Shown here piece by piece: positions 37,409 through 48,088 of a stretch of DNA of 64,000 nt. The position numbers and the translations under genes were made by a program. How positions within the stretch are numbered: position 1 is the first letter of the stretch; the number at the start of each line of letters is the position of its first letter. The notes under the pieces were generated by a model, which did not search any database, was not told where the DNA came from, and saw only the letters and a program-made list of their open reading frames with translations. This DNA comes from Caulobacter sp. Root1455. Lineage in GTDB: Bacteria; Pseudomonadota; Alphaproteobacteria; Caulobacterales; Caulobacteraceae. The stretch lies in NCBI RefSeq assembly GCF_001426905.1, contig NZ_LMFQ01000024.1, positions 254,669 to 318,668 of the forward strand, in the 5' to 3' direction.

Positions 37409-38365
37409 TCACATCCCCAGGATGCCCGAGACGCCGCCCTTCTTGGGCTTGGTCTCGGCCGGCGGCTTGCCGTCGGCCGGCGTGGTGGTGTCGGCGGGAG
37501 GCGCCAGGGTCTTGTCCTTGTCGTGGGTCAGACGGTCCAGCATGTTCTTCTTGTTGCCGGCCTTCAGCGGCTCGACGGCCGGCCTGAGGTTGTTGGACGT
37601 CAGCAGCTTGTAGGCCTCGGCGTACCAGGGATCGCCCGGGAAGTTGTAGCCCAGCACCGCGCCGTTGCGCTTGGCCTCGTCCAGCAGGCCCAGGGTCAGG
37701 TAGCTCTCGACCAGGCGGTACAGAGCCTCGGGCGCGTGCGAGGTGGTCTGGTGGCGGTCGACCACGGTGCGGAACCGGCCGATGGCCGCCAGGGTCTGGC
37801 CGTTCTTCAGATAGTAGCGGCCGATGGTCATTTCCTTGCCGGCCAGCTGGTCGCTGACCATGTCGATCTTCAGGCGCGCGTCCTGGGCGTATTCCGAGTT
37901 GGGATAGCGCTGGACCACGTCGCGCAGCGAGGCCATGGCCTGCTCGGTCGCGGCCTGGTCGCGGTTCACGTCGACGATCTGCTCGAAATAGCAGACGGCC
38001 TTCAGATAGTAGGCGTAGGAGGCCGAAGGATTGCCCGGATAGAGGCCGATGAAGCGGTCGGCGTCGGAGATCGCCTCGCTGTACTGGTTGCTCATATAGT
38101 GAGCGTAGCCGGTCATCAGGATCGAGCGGCGCGACCATTCCGAATAGGGGTGCTGACGCTCGACCTCGCGGAAATAGTCGACGGCTTCGTTGTAGCTGCC
38201 GCGGTCCAGGCGATTGGCGCCGGTCGAATAGAGCAGCTCCACCGGGCGCTCTTCGTAGGCCAGGGTCGGCTTCTTGCGCTTGCCGGCGCAGGCGGAGACC
38301 GACAGGGCGACCAGCACGGCGGTCGCGACGATAGCCACCTTGCGTCCCGAGAAATTACGAAGCAC
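37409..38365 (-). CDS. bamD: outer membrane assembly lipoprotein BamD
   Basis: A 318-residue lipoprotein beginning at a GTG (38363-38365), with GAGGGTGA upstream. The signal peptide ends at the lipobox SVSAC (Cys26). Five tetratricopeptide-like helical pairs follow (LLYSTGANRLDRGSYNEAVD, SYAYYLKAVCYFEQI, RYYLKNGQTLAAIGRFRTVV). The C-terminal ~55 residues are Pro/Lys/Thr-rich and disordered. It is the essential BAM complex subunit that links BamA to the other lipoproteins. It lies downstream of lpxC on the same strand. Confidence 0.96.
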   Translation of the reverse strand: MLRNFSGRKVAIVATAVLVALSVSACAGKRKKPTLAYEERPVELLYSTGANRLDRGSYNEAVDYFREVERQHPYSEWSRRSILMTGYAHYMSNQYSEAISDADRFIGLYPGNPSASYAYYLKAVCYFEQIVDVNRDQAATEQAMASLRDVVQRYPNSEYAQDARLKIDMVSDQLAGKEMTIGRYYLKNGQTLAAIGRFRTVVDRHQTTSHAPEALYRLVESYLTLGLLDEAKRNGAVLGYNFPGDPWYAEAYKLLTSNNLRPAVEPLKAGNKKNMLDRLTHDKDKTLAPPADTTTPADGKPPAETKPKKGGVSGILGM

Positions 38366-38579
38366 GGACTTTTCACCCTCGAAGCAAACGTGCGCCCCTG
38401 CGCCGTGCAAGGCTTCTACACCACGCCGATGCGGGCGCAAATGGAAGCCGAGCCATGACGAGGATACGCCCCAAGACGCATCCCCCCGGGAATCCGCCCA
38501 AACGCTAGAGACATCGGCTTTTTGGCCAAATCAGGTCGAAGCCAAATCAGATCCAAGACGACGCCTCGGTATCAGTTTG

Positions 38580-39476
38580 TCAGACGGCTTGCGCCAATTC
38601 CACCGAATGGGCGCGCATCCGCCAGGCGGCGGGGTTGGCCATCAGGGCCCGGACGACGGCGTTGTTCAGGCCGTGACCGGCCAGAACGCCCTCGAAACGG
38701 CCGATGATCGGCGCGCCCAGCACATAAAGATCGCCCACCGCGTCCAGCGCCTTGTGGCGCACGAATTCGTCGGGGCGGCGCAGGCCTTCGGGGTTCAGCA
38801 CGCGGTCGCCGTCGATGACCACGGCGTTCTCCATCGTGCCGCCGCGGGCCAGGCCGATGGCGCGCAGGGCCTCGACGTCGCGGAGGAAGCCGAAGGTGCG
38901 GCAGTCGGAAAGCTCGGCGCGGAACGATTCTTCGTCGACGGTCAGGTCGACGCGCTGGCGGCCGATCACCTTGCTGTCGAAGACGATCTCGAAGGCGACC
39001 TCGAACCGGTCGCTCGGCGACAGGCTGGCCAGCTTGTCGCCTTCCTCGACCACCACGGTGTCGAGAATCTCGATGTAGTGACGGGCGGCTTCCTGCTTGC
39101 GGCGGCCGGCGCGGTCGAGGATCTGCATGAAGGGCTCGGACGAACCGTCCATGATCGGCACTTCCGGACCGTCCAGCTCGACCACGCAGTTGTCGATGGC
39201 CAGGGCGGCCAGGGCGGCCATCAGGTGCTCGATGGTCGAGACACGCACGTCGGCGGCGTTGTTGATGACGGTGCCCAGCTGAGTCTGGCAGACGGCGTCC
39301 GGCTTGACCGGCACGCGGTTGTCGCGGTCGTGGACATCGGTGCGCACGAAGACGATCCCGGCGTCGACCTGGGCCGGGCGCACGGCGACGCGCACGTGCG
39401 CGCCGGTGTGCAGGCCCACACCGGCGAAAATCACCGGTCCGGCGACCGTGTGCTGAAAATATGCCGAAGCCGACAC
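38580..39476 (-). CDS. lpxC: UDP-3-O-acyl-N-acetylglucosamine deacetylase LpxC
   Basis: A 298-residue zinc deacetylase starting MSASAYFQHTVAGPVIFAGV. The zinc ligands are His84 (STIEHLMAAL), His241 and Asp245 (FVRHKALDAVGD). The catalytic Glu83 and the general-acid His in LAGHGLNN are also present. It carries out the committed step of lipid A synthesis on the cytosolic side of the inner membrane. Its neighbour bamD also serves the outer membrane; lpxC is usually near this point in Caulobacter chromosomes. Confidence 0.97.
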   Translation of the reverse strand: MSASAYFQHTVAGPVIFAGVGLHTGAHVRVAVRPAQVDAGIVFVRTDVHDRDNRVPVKPDAVCQTQLGTVINNAADVRVSTIEHLMAALAALAIDNCVVELDGPEVPIMDGSSEPFMQILDRAGRRKQEAARHYIEILDTVVVEEGDKLASLSPSDRFEVAFEIVFDSKVIGRQRVDLTVDEESFRAELSDCRTFGFLRDVEALRAIGLARGGTMENAVVIDGDRVLNPEGLRRPDEFVRHKALDAVGDLYVLGAPIIGRFEGVLAGHGLNNAVVRALMANPAAWRMRAHSVELAQAV

Positions 39477-39766
39477 TTGAAACCCTTAAACTTAGTAGCG
39501 GGGCGGTTCGATCGACCGCCTCTCGTCCCCGCATACCATTTAGGGACAATGCTGCGTCGCGGCAAAGCAAGTCCTGTTTCCGATTGTTACCTTACTAGCG
39601 GCTTGTTTTTCATGACTTTTTTGGCCAATCGACGGTCACCATTTTGTCGCATTGCGGAGCTTGGCGTTTCCGGAGGCAATCTTGTGCCCCTCCCCTGGCT
39701 TCGCCCGCACGCCGTCGCTAGGCTCTGGCCGCTTTTCGGCGCCAACTCCTCTCGGATCCCGTCTCG

Positions 39767-41893
<2,127 letters not shown>

Positions 41894-41953
41894 TACGCTT
41901 ATAAATTGCAGCCCTTCGCCCCTTCCGTTAGTTTGGACACGGAAGGGGCGCCC

Positions 41954-43021
41954 ATGTTCCATCTGTTTCGCGCGATCTCGGACCGGCTCACGCTGCATTC
42001 GCGACTGGGCGGACGCTACGCCGAGGCCCGCATCCTGGCGGCGGAACTGGACCTGGACCTCACCGAGATCGCCTTGCGCCACGGCAGCCGCGGCCACGCC
42101 GAGGGCGATTCAACCACCGGCGACAACAGCCAGGCCGAGCGCGAAGAGAAGTTCAGGCGCCTGACGGCGGGCTTCAACAGCCCCTACCCCAGCGAACAAA
42201 TCGCCGCCGCGGTCGACCTGCGCAAATGGATGGTCCGCGACTACGGGCTGGAACGGCTGAAGTGGTTCGTGCCTCAGCTGCGCGAACGCTACATCCAGGC
42301 CGTGGGCCCCAAGAACATCAAGCTCGAGCATGTCGTGTTCGCGCCGGACGACGCCACGCGCGCCGAACTCGAGGCCGAGGCCTTGAGCCTGCTGGAGCGG
42401 CTGAAGCTGCTCTATACGCTGAGCAGCGAGCGCGAAGTCCTGACCGGCCGGATGCGGCGCTGGGCCCTGGGCCTGTTGTGCTGGCTGTTCCTGGCGCTGA
42501 TGATCACCCGGATCCTGCCCAACATCACTCCGCCCGGCGCCATTCGCGAGTCGGTGATGGTGATCGCCAACTTCGCGCTGATCGCCTTCGTCGGCGCGGC
42601 CGGGGCCATGGTGTCGGTGCTGCGCCGGACGGAGTCGGCCATGGCCTCGGCCTCGTCCGAGATCGACCCGGTGCGCCAGGTCAGCGCCCTCAGCCAGGGG
42701 CTGACGGCGGTGTTCATCGCCGCCTTCGTGGGCATGTCGGTGTCGTTCGTCCTGGTGGCCTTCTTCGCCAGCGGCCTGGTGCGCGACGGCGCGATCGTCG
42801 GCAGCGGGGCGGCGGCGCTGTTTCCCCAGATCGTACCCTGCCGCTACGACTGCCCGATCACCCTGGTCAATCGCGGCCTGATGTTCCCGGCCGCCGTCGA
42901 CGCGGCCAAGATGATGGTCTGGGCCTTCATCGGCGGTTTTTCCGAGCAGTTGGTTCCCGACGTTCTGGACCGCCTGACCAAGGCCGCGCGGCAGACCAAG
43001 AAGCCGTCAGAGGCGGCGTAA
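41954..43021 (+). CDS. membrane protein of unknown function
   Basis: A 355-residue protein. I take the ATG at 41954, preceded by GGAAGGGG. The N-terminal ~170 residues are soluble, charged and helical (RYAEARILAAELDLDLTEIA, RKWMVRDYGLERLKWFVPQL). Three or four membrane spans follow (ALGLLCWLFLALMITRILP, NFALIAFVGAAGAMVSVL, GLTAVFIAAFVGMSVSFVLV, MMVWAFIGGFSEQLV). The last span plus EQLVPDVLDRLTK resembles the membrane end of other large unknown helical proteins. No enzymatic motif is evident. A family-B inverted repeat begins 3 bases after the stop. Confidence 0.75.
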   Translation: MFHLFRAISDRLTLHSRLGGRYAEARILAAELDLDLTEIALRHGSRGHAEGDSTTGDNSQAEREEKFRRLTAGFNSPYPSEQIAAAVDLRKWMVRDYGLERLKWFVPQLRERYIQAVGPKNIKLEHVVFAPDDATRAELEAEALSLLERLKLLYTLSSEREVLTGRMRRWALGLLCWLFLALMITRILPNITPPGAIRESVMVIANFALIAFVGAAGAMVSVLRRTESAMASASSEIDPVRQVSALSQGLTAVFIAAFVGMSVSFVLVAFFASGLVRDGAIVGSGAAALFPQIVPCRYDCPITLVNRGLMFPAAVDAAKMMVWAFIGGFSEQLVPDVLDRLTKAARQTKKPSEAA

Positions 43022-43024
43022 GGC

Positions 43025-43103
43025 GGGGACATGCCCTTGCGGCGTGTCCCCATCAGCAAGCGCCGCGCCCGCCCTTGGGGACACGCCGCAAGGGCGTGTC
43101 CCC
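43025..43103. repeat. inverted-repeat element, family B, copy 2
   Basis: Two 27-base arms (43025-43051 and 43077-43103) are near-perfect inverted copies that begin GGGGACATGCCC and end GTGTCCCC. Together they form a long hairpin that fills the whole gap between two convergent stop codons (43021 and 43107). It could terminate both transcripts. Confidence 0.85.
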
Positions 43104-43106
43104 CGC

Positions 43107-43850
43107 TCAGATCCGCCCCGTCGCCACGGCCCAGGTCAGCCGGACCTGCGTCTCCAACGCGCCCAGCTCGCGCCCGCCGGTCTGGGCCATCGCCAGGGCC
43201 GCGGGCGCGGCGGCGGGGAAGGCGGCGACAGGCAGGGCCTTGAGCGCGGCGTTCGCCTTGCGCCGCGCCGCGTCCACCCGGCGGCGGACGTCGCCCTGGG
43301 TCCAGTCGGCCGGCAGGCGCTGGACCCCGGCCCGCTCCAGCCGCCACAGGCCCGCCAGGCCATAGGTCCGGGCGGCGTCCTGGACGGCGTGGAGATCGGC
43401 CTTGGCGTCCAGCCGCCAGGCGGCCAGCATCATCACCGCCCCGGCCGTGGCGTCGACATAGGCCAGGACCTCCCCCTCGGTCTCGAACGGCGCGTCGTCC
43501 AGATCGGCCACGCGCGCCTGCGCCATCTCGGCCAAGGCGCTCAAGGGATAGCCGGCGGCGGCCACCGCCTGGACAGCGGGGTGCTTGCGCGCGATCTGGC
43601 CGGCGGCGATCTCCTCCATGGCCTCGCGCCACCAGGTCAGGCGGATTTCGCCCATCAGGGCGTTGCTGACCCCGCCGGCCACCCGCGCCAGCTCGTAGTT
43701 GAAGGCGTACAGCGCGATGACGTCGGCGCGGGCCTTGGGATCGGCGATGAAACGGCTGGCCAGCCAGCGATCAGGGTCGACCCGGCGCACCAGGGCGTCC
43801 AGGTCGGCGTCGGGAGCGTTGTCCCGGTGGGCGATGTCCAGCGTCGTCAT
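43107..43850 (-). CDS. squalene/phytoene synthase-family protein, NDUFAF6-like
   Basis: A 247-residue all-helical protein of the trans-isoprenyl synthase fold. At the place of the first Asp-rich motif it has VIALYAFNYELARVAGG, without the DDxxD needed for prenyl diphosphate catalysis, and it ends QVRLTWAVATGRI. This catalytically depleted form matches mitochondrial NDUFAF6, a complex I assembly factor of alphaproteobacterial origin. Its position a few genes after secD-secF and the NDUFAF3-like gene supports this. A terminator upstream (43886-43910) suggests it has its own promoter. Confidence 0.8.
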   Translation of the reverse strand: MTTLDIAHRDNAPDADLDALVRRVDPDRWLASRFIADPKARADVIALYAFNYELARVAGGVSNALMGEIRLTWWREAMEEIAAGQIARKHPAVQAVAAAGYPLSALAEMAQARVADLDDAPFETEGEVLAYVDATAGAVMMLAAWRLDAKADLHAVQDAARTYGLAGLWRLERAGVQRLPADWTQGDVRRRVDAARRKANAALKALPVAAFPAAAPAALAMAQTGGRELGALETQVRLTWAVATGRI

Positions 43851-43876
43851 GGGCGCGGCTTATGCGCCGCATCGCC

Positions 43877-43910
43877 CAAAAGAAAAAGGCCCGCCGATCG
43901 GGCGGGCCTT
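43877..43910 (-). terminator. rho-independent terminator after the PuuD-like gene
   Basis: AAGGCCCGCC (43886-43895) pairs with GGCGGGCCTT (43901-43910) across a 5-base loop. On the minus strand it is followed by TTTTTCTTTT. It lies between the PuuD-like stop and the NDUFAF6-like start. Confidence 0.9.
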
Positions 43911-43933
43911 CTCCATGTCGTCCGATCCGGAGA

Positions 43934-44548
43934 TCAGCCGAACAGCGTCTGGTACATCGTCATCGTGACCAGCATCGGGATGCTGAGCAGCGTGTTGATG
44001 CGCGAGAACAGCATGGCCATCTTGGCCGACTTGGCCTTGGTGTCCGCGTCGGCCTCGACGAGGCCGAGGGCCCGCTTCTGATTCGGCCAGATCACGCCCC
44101 AGACGTTGATGAACATGATCGTCGCCAGCCACATGCCCAGGCCGATGAAGGTGAAGCCCATGTCGACGCCGCGCTCGTAGCCGCCCCAGAGACCGAAGGT
44201 CGCCGCCTCGCCCAGATAGCCGCGGCTGAAGGCCAGGACCACGCCCATCAGCCAGGTCGCCAGCGCCGCCCAGCGGAACCAGAACAGCGCCTCGGGCGCG
44301 ATGTACTTCGACACCGCCGGCTTCAGCTCGGCCGGGATCTGCGGCATGACGCGGATCTGCACGAAGTTGAAATAGTACAGCAGCCCGATCCACAGGATGC
44401 CGAAGAACACGTGCATCACGCGGAACACCGCCTGGAAATAGGCTTCGTCGAAGCCGTGCGGGCTGTGCCCGAAGCCGAACGCGATCACCAGCGCCAGGAT
44501 GACGCTGACGATGATGGTGTTGCGGAAATTCGAAAGTAGAGCAGTCAT
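43934..44548 (-). CDS. urate hydroxylase PuuD-like membrane protein
   Basis: A 204-residue protein starting MTALLSNFRNTIIVSVILAL (ATG at 44546-44548). It has five or six membrane spans: AFRVMHVFFGILWIGLLYYF type, FWFRWAALATWLMGVVLA, MGFTFIGLGMWLATIMFINV and ISPMLVTMTMYQTLF type. The conserved HVFFGILWIGLLYYFNFVQ block is that of the membrane domain of PuuD-type urate oxidases. The cytochrome c domain of true PuuD is absent, so urate oxidation is not assured; the family is often found without it. Placed in the secDF cluster. Confidence 0.8.
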   Translation of the reverse strand: MTALLSNFRNTIIVSVILALVIAFGFGHSPHGFDEAYFQAVFRVMHVFFGILWIGLLYYFNFVQIRVMPQIPAELKPAVSKYIAPEALFWFRWAALATWLMGVVLAFSRGYLGEAATFGLWGGYERGVDMGFTFIGLGMWLATIMFINVWGVIWPNQKRALGLVEADADTKAKSAKMAMLFSRINTLLSIPMLVTMTMYQTLFG

Positions 44549-44663
44549 GTCCAGGCCCCCTGATGCCTTGCTTGAAGTCAGGTATAGGGCGCCTCGCGGA
44601 GTCGGCAAATAGACACGATCTTTGCGGGTATTGGCCGACCGTTTGGAGCGCGGACGCCGCGCT

Positions 44664-45020
44664 CTAGACGGCGATCAGGGCCGCCGCCAGGCGTCGGCCT
44701 TCGCTGGCCAGCACGTTGTAGGTGCGGGCCGCGCCCTCGGTGCTCATGAACTCCAGCCCCACGCCCGCCGCCTTCAGCGCGTCGCGCACCGGCCGCGGCG
44801 GCAGGGCGTTGACCAGACCCACGCCCAGCAGCACGAACTCGACCGCGCCGCCCGCCGCGAAGACCTCGGCGAAGTCTTCGGGCGTAAGAGTCGCCAGGCT
44901 GGTGGCCGCCCAGGTCCGCGGCTGATCGTCGATGATCAGCAGCGAGCCCGGACGCCAGTCGCCGGAGACGCGGAAGCCGCCGCCGCCCCAGGCGTCTATC
45001 GATGGCGGCTGGCGCAGCAT
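44664..45020 (-). CDS. Mth938-like domain protein, NDUFAF3 homologue
   Basis: A 118-residue single-domain protein of the DUF498/Mth938 family: AWGGGGFRVSGDWRPGSLLI, EFVLLGVGLVNALPPRPVRD and EFMSTEGAARTYNVLASEGR. Its mitochondrial relative NDUFAF3 is a complex I assembly factor, and in many alphaproteobacteria the gene follows secDF. The start overlaps the secF stop by one base (45020), so it is coupled to secF. This suggests a role in membrane insertion or assembly of respiratory subunits, but that is inference. Confidence 0.88.
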   Translation of the reverse strand: MLRQPPSIDAWGGGGFRVSGDWRPGSLLIIDDQPRTWAATSLATLTPEDFAEVFAAGGAVEFVLLGVGLVNALPPRPVRDALKAAGVGLEFMSTEGAARTYNVLASEGRRLAAALIAV

Positions 45021-45967
45021 CAGGGCCGGGTGCCGGCGCCGAGCTTGATCGGCGTGGCTTCCTCTTCGCCCCGCTTGACGCCCCAGACGAGGATCAGCGG
45101 CAGGGCGATATAGACCGACGAATAGGTGCCGATGATGATGCCGAAGGTCATCGTGAAGACCAGCGGGAACAGCACCGGGCCGCCGAAGAACATCGTGCCG
45201 CCCAGCGCCAGCAGGGCCGTGGTGCCGGTGATGATCGTCCGCGACAGACGCTCGTTCTCAGACAGGTCGATGATCTCGCGCAGCGGCGTGGTCTTGTACT
45301 TGCGCAGGTTTTCCTTCAGCCGGTCGAAGGTGATGACCTTTTCGTTCATCGAGTAGCCGATCACCGTCAGCAGGGCGGCGATCGAGGTCATCGAGAACTC
45401 GATCTGCAGCACCGACAACAGGCCCAGGGTCAGCACGATGTCGTGGAACACGGCCACGACCGCGCCGGTGCCGTAGGACAGGCCGAAGCGGAACCAGATG
45501 TAGGCCAGCATCAGGGCCAGGGCGATGCCCAGGGCCATGAAGCCCTTGCCCAGCAGTTCGCCCGAGACCTTGGCCCCGATCGCCGAGTGCGACGGGATGG
45601 TCATGGTCGGGTAGCGCTGGATCAGCTTCTTCTCCAGGTCGACGGCCGCCTGGTTCGGGTTCTGGCCCGCCTCGGGCAGGAAGCGGATCATGGCGCTGTT
45701 GGGCGAGCCGAAGGGCTGCACCTGGGCGTCATGGGCGCCGAACCCAGCCAGGGCCGTGCGCAGCTCGGACGTGGGGATCGGGGTGGGCATGCGCGCTTCC
45801 AGCGCCACGCCGCCCTTGAAGTCGATGCCCAGGTTCAGGCCCTGGGTGAAGAACGAGACGCCCGAGCCGACGATCAGCAGGGCGGAGAAGATCGCGGCGA
45901 CGGGCGCCCACTTCACGAAGCGGAAGTGGGTCGAACGCGGGATCAGGCGGATAAGAGGCCAGGCCAT
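45020..45967 (-). CDS. secF: protein translocase subunit SecF
   Basis: A 315-residue membrane protein starting MAWPLIRLIPRSTHFRFVKW. It has six membrane spans and the SecF blocks GIDFKGGVALEARM, the periplasmic domain, the transmembrane FHDIVLTLGLLSVLQIEFSM motif with the proton-relay Asp, and SMNEKVITFDRLKENLRKYK. With SecD it uses the proton gradient to complete Sec-dependent export. It starts 8 bases after the secD stop and is followed, coupled, by the NDUFAF3-like gene. Confidence 0.97.
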   Translation of the reverse strand: MAWPLIRLIPRSTHFRFVKWAPVAAIFSALLIVGSGVSFFTQGLNLGIDFKGGVALEARMPTPIPTSELRTALAGFGAHDAQVQPFGSPNSAMIRFLPEAGQNPNQAAVDLEKKLIQRYPTMTIPSHSAIGAKVSGELLGKGFMALGIALALMLAYIWFRFGLSYGTGAVVAVFHDIVLTLGLLSVLQIEFSMTSIAALLTVIGYSMNEKVITFDRLKENLRKYKTTPLREIIDLSENERLSRTIITGTTALLALGGTMFFGGPVLFPLVFTMTFGIIIGTYSSVYIALPLILVWGVKRGEEEATPIKLGAGTRP

Positions 45968-45975
45968 GATGATCC

Positions 45976-47574
45976 TCAGGCGATCGGCAGCTTCTTCGGC
46001 TTGGCGGCCTTGAACCACCAACCGATGAGCACTTGGGTAATGAGAATGGCGGTGAACAACGAAGTGAACACGCCGATGAGAAGCGTCCAGGCGAAACCTT
46101 TGACCGGTCCGGCGCCCATGGAGAACATGATCAAGGCCGAGATCACGCTGGTGATGTTGGCGTCCATGATCGAGACCAGCGCCCGCCGATAGCCGGTGTC
46201 GGCCGCCGACATCGGCGAGCGTCCCGCCGCCGCCTCGTCCCGCATCCGTTCGTAGATCAGCACGTTGGCGTCGACCGCGACCGCCAGGGTCAGGATCAGG
46301 CCGGCGATGCCGGGGAAGGTCAGGGTCGCCTGGGTCATCGACATGATGCCGACGATCAGCAGCACGTTGACGAACAGGGCGATGGCCGCGAACGTCCCGA
46401 ACAGGCCGTACGCCAGGATGATGAACACGAACATCGCGGCCGCGCCGATGGCCAGCGAGATCGTGCCGGCCCGCACGGCGTCGGCGCCCAGCTCGGCCCC
46501 GACGGTGCGTTGCTCCTCGAGGTTCAGCTTGGCGGGCAGAGCGCCCGAGCGCAGCAGCAGGGCCAGCTCGGCGGCGCTTTCCGGCGTGAAGTTGCCGGTG
46601 ATGATGCCCGAACCGCCCGGCAGCGGCTGGTTGATCCGCGGATCGGAGATGTACTTGTTGTCCAGCACGATGGCGAAGCGCTTGCCGACGTTGCGGGTCG
46701 TGGCGTCGCCGAACTTGCGGGCGCCCGAACCGCCGAAGCGGAAGCCGACGGCGGCCGCGCCGTTCTGGTCGAAGGTCTGGTTGGCGTCGACCAGGTCCTC
46801 GCCGGTCACCAGGGCGCGCTTGGCCACGGGGATCGGCGGGCGGCCGGCCTCGGCGCTCGGGATCACCATCACGCCGGGCGGGATGCGACCGGCGGCCATG
46901 TCCTCGGGCGTGACGGTCTCGTCGACCATCTGGAAGGTCAGCTTGGCCGTCTGGCCGATCACCGCCTGCAGGCGGGCCGGATCGCTCTCGCCGGCCGCCT
47001 GGATGACGATCCGGTTGACGCCCTGACGGGTGATGGTCGGTTCCTTGGTGCCCATGGCGTCGACCCGACGACGAATCGTCTCGATCGACTGATCCACCGC
47101 CTTGGCGGCGTCGGCCTTGGCGGCCTCGGGCACGAAGCTCAGCTCCAGGCGGCCGTCGCCCCTGTTGCTGATATTGGTGTCGCGGCCGCCGATGGCGCCG
47201 GCCAGAGGACCGCCGATCGAGCGACGCAGCAGGCTGACCGCCTGGTCCACCTTGCCCGGATCGGTGATGCGGACCCGAACGATCCCGCCCGCTTCACCCA
47301 GCTCGCCGAACTCGATCTGGTCGTTGCGCAGCGTGGTGCGCACGTCCTCGACCATGTTGGTCAGGCGTTCGGCGCGCAGCGCATCGGTGTCGACCTCGTA
47401 GAGCAGGTACGAACCGCCCTGCAGGTCGAGGCCGAGGTTCAGCTTCTGATGGGGAACCCAGCCGGGAAGCGCGTCGAGCGTCTTCTGCGGCAACAGGTTC
47501 GGCAGGGTGAAGACGATGCCGAAAATCACCGACAGTATGACGGCGGTGACTTTCCAGCGGGAGAGGGTCAGCAT
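45976..47574 (-). CDS. secD: protein translocase subunit SecD
   Basis: A 532-residue membrane protein starting MLTLSRWKVTAVILSVIFGI. The signature GLDLQGGSYLLYEVDTDAL is at the start of the P1 domain. The large periplasmic part (RRRVDAMGTKEPTITRQGVN, RIVIQAAGESDP) is followed by five spans with the relay Asp in LTLAVAVDANVLIYERMRDE. The length is typical. It pairs with SecF and YajC in one operon running yajC-secD-secF. Confidence 0.97.
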   Translation of the reverse strand: MLTLSRWKVTAVILSVIFGIVFTLPNLLPQKTLDALPGWVPHQKLNLGLDLQGGSYLLYEVDTDALRAERLTNMVEDVRTTLRNDQIEFGELGEAGGIVRVRITDPGKVDQAVSLLRRSIGGPLAGAIGGRDTNISNRGDGRLELSFVPEAAKADAAKAVDQSIETIRRRVDAMGTKEPTITRQGVNRIVIQAAGESDPARLQAVIGQTAKLTFQMVDETVTPEDMAAGRIPPGVMVIPSAEAGRPPIPVAKRALVTGEDLVDANQTFDQNGAAAVGFRFGGSGARKFGDATTRNVGKRFAIVLDNKYISDPRINQPLPGGSGIITGNFTPESAAELALLLRSGALPAKLNLEEQRTVGAELGADAVRAGTISLAIGAAAMFVFIILAYGLFGTFAAIALFVNVLLIVGIMSMTQATLTFPGIAGLILTLAVAVDANVLIYERMRDEAAAGRSPMSAADTGYRRALVSIMDANITSVISALIMFSMGAGPVKGFAWTLLIGVFTSLFTAILITQVLIGWWFKAAKPKKLPIA

Positions 47575-47661
47575 GGATTACAGGCTCTGGACGACGCCCT
47601 GAGGCGTCTCGTTGTGGGCGGCGCCTCGTGGTCGGCGCCCCCGAGGTCGACTCGACGGTGA

Positions 47662-47970
47662 TCAGCTCTTGGGGTCGTTGGCCGGGGCCGGTTCGCCCTT
47701 GGCGCGGATCTCGGCGATCATGCTCTTGACGACCTTGACGGTCACGCCCTGGGCGATCTCGACGCCGACTTCGGCTTCCTCGACCCGGACGACCTTGCCC
47801 AGCATGCCGTTCGACAGCACGACGTTGTCGCCGCGCTTGACGGCGGCGATGGCGGCGGCGTGTTGCTTGGCGCGCTGCTGCTGCGGGCGGATCAGCATGA
47901 AGTAGAACAGCACAACCATCAGAATGATGGGCGCGATGCCCATGAACTGCTGCATCATAGCGGAATTCAT
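47662..47970 (-). CDS. yajC: preprotein translocase subunit YajC
   Basis: A 102-residue protein starting MNSAMMQQFMGIAPIILMVV. It has a single membrane span (APIILMVVLFYFMLIRPQQQ) ending in the invariant RPQQ(Q)R motif, then a small soluble domain (GDNVVLSNGMLGKVVRVEEA). It is an accessory subunit of the SecDF complex. First gene of the cluster; secD follows after an 87-base gap. The ATG at 47968-47970 is chosen because the frame upstream is not YajC-like. Confidence 0.96.
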   Translation of the reverse strand: MNSAMMQQFMGIAPIILMVVLFYFMLIRPQQQRAKQHAAAIAAVKRGDNVVLSNGMLGKVVRVEEAEVGVEIAQGVTVKVVKSMIAEIRAKGEPAPANDPKS

Positions 47971-48088
47971 AACGACTCCAGATTGTCGATGCGCGGGCTC
48001 TTCAGATAGGACCCGCGTCAAGTCGGCGGAAGCTATGCGTTCACCTCCCCTTTTGCAATGACGGCGCGGTGAGGCTAGGGAGCAACAC

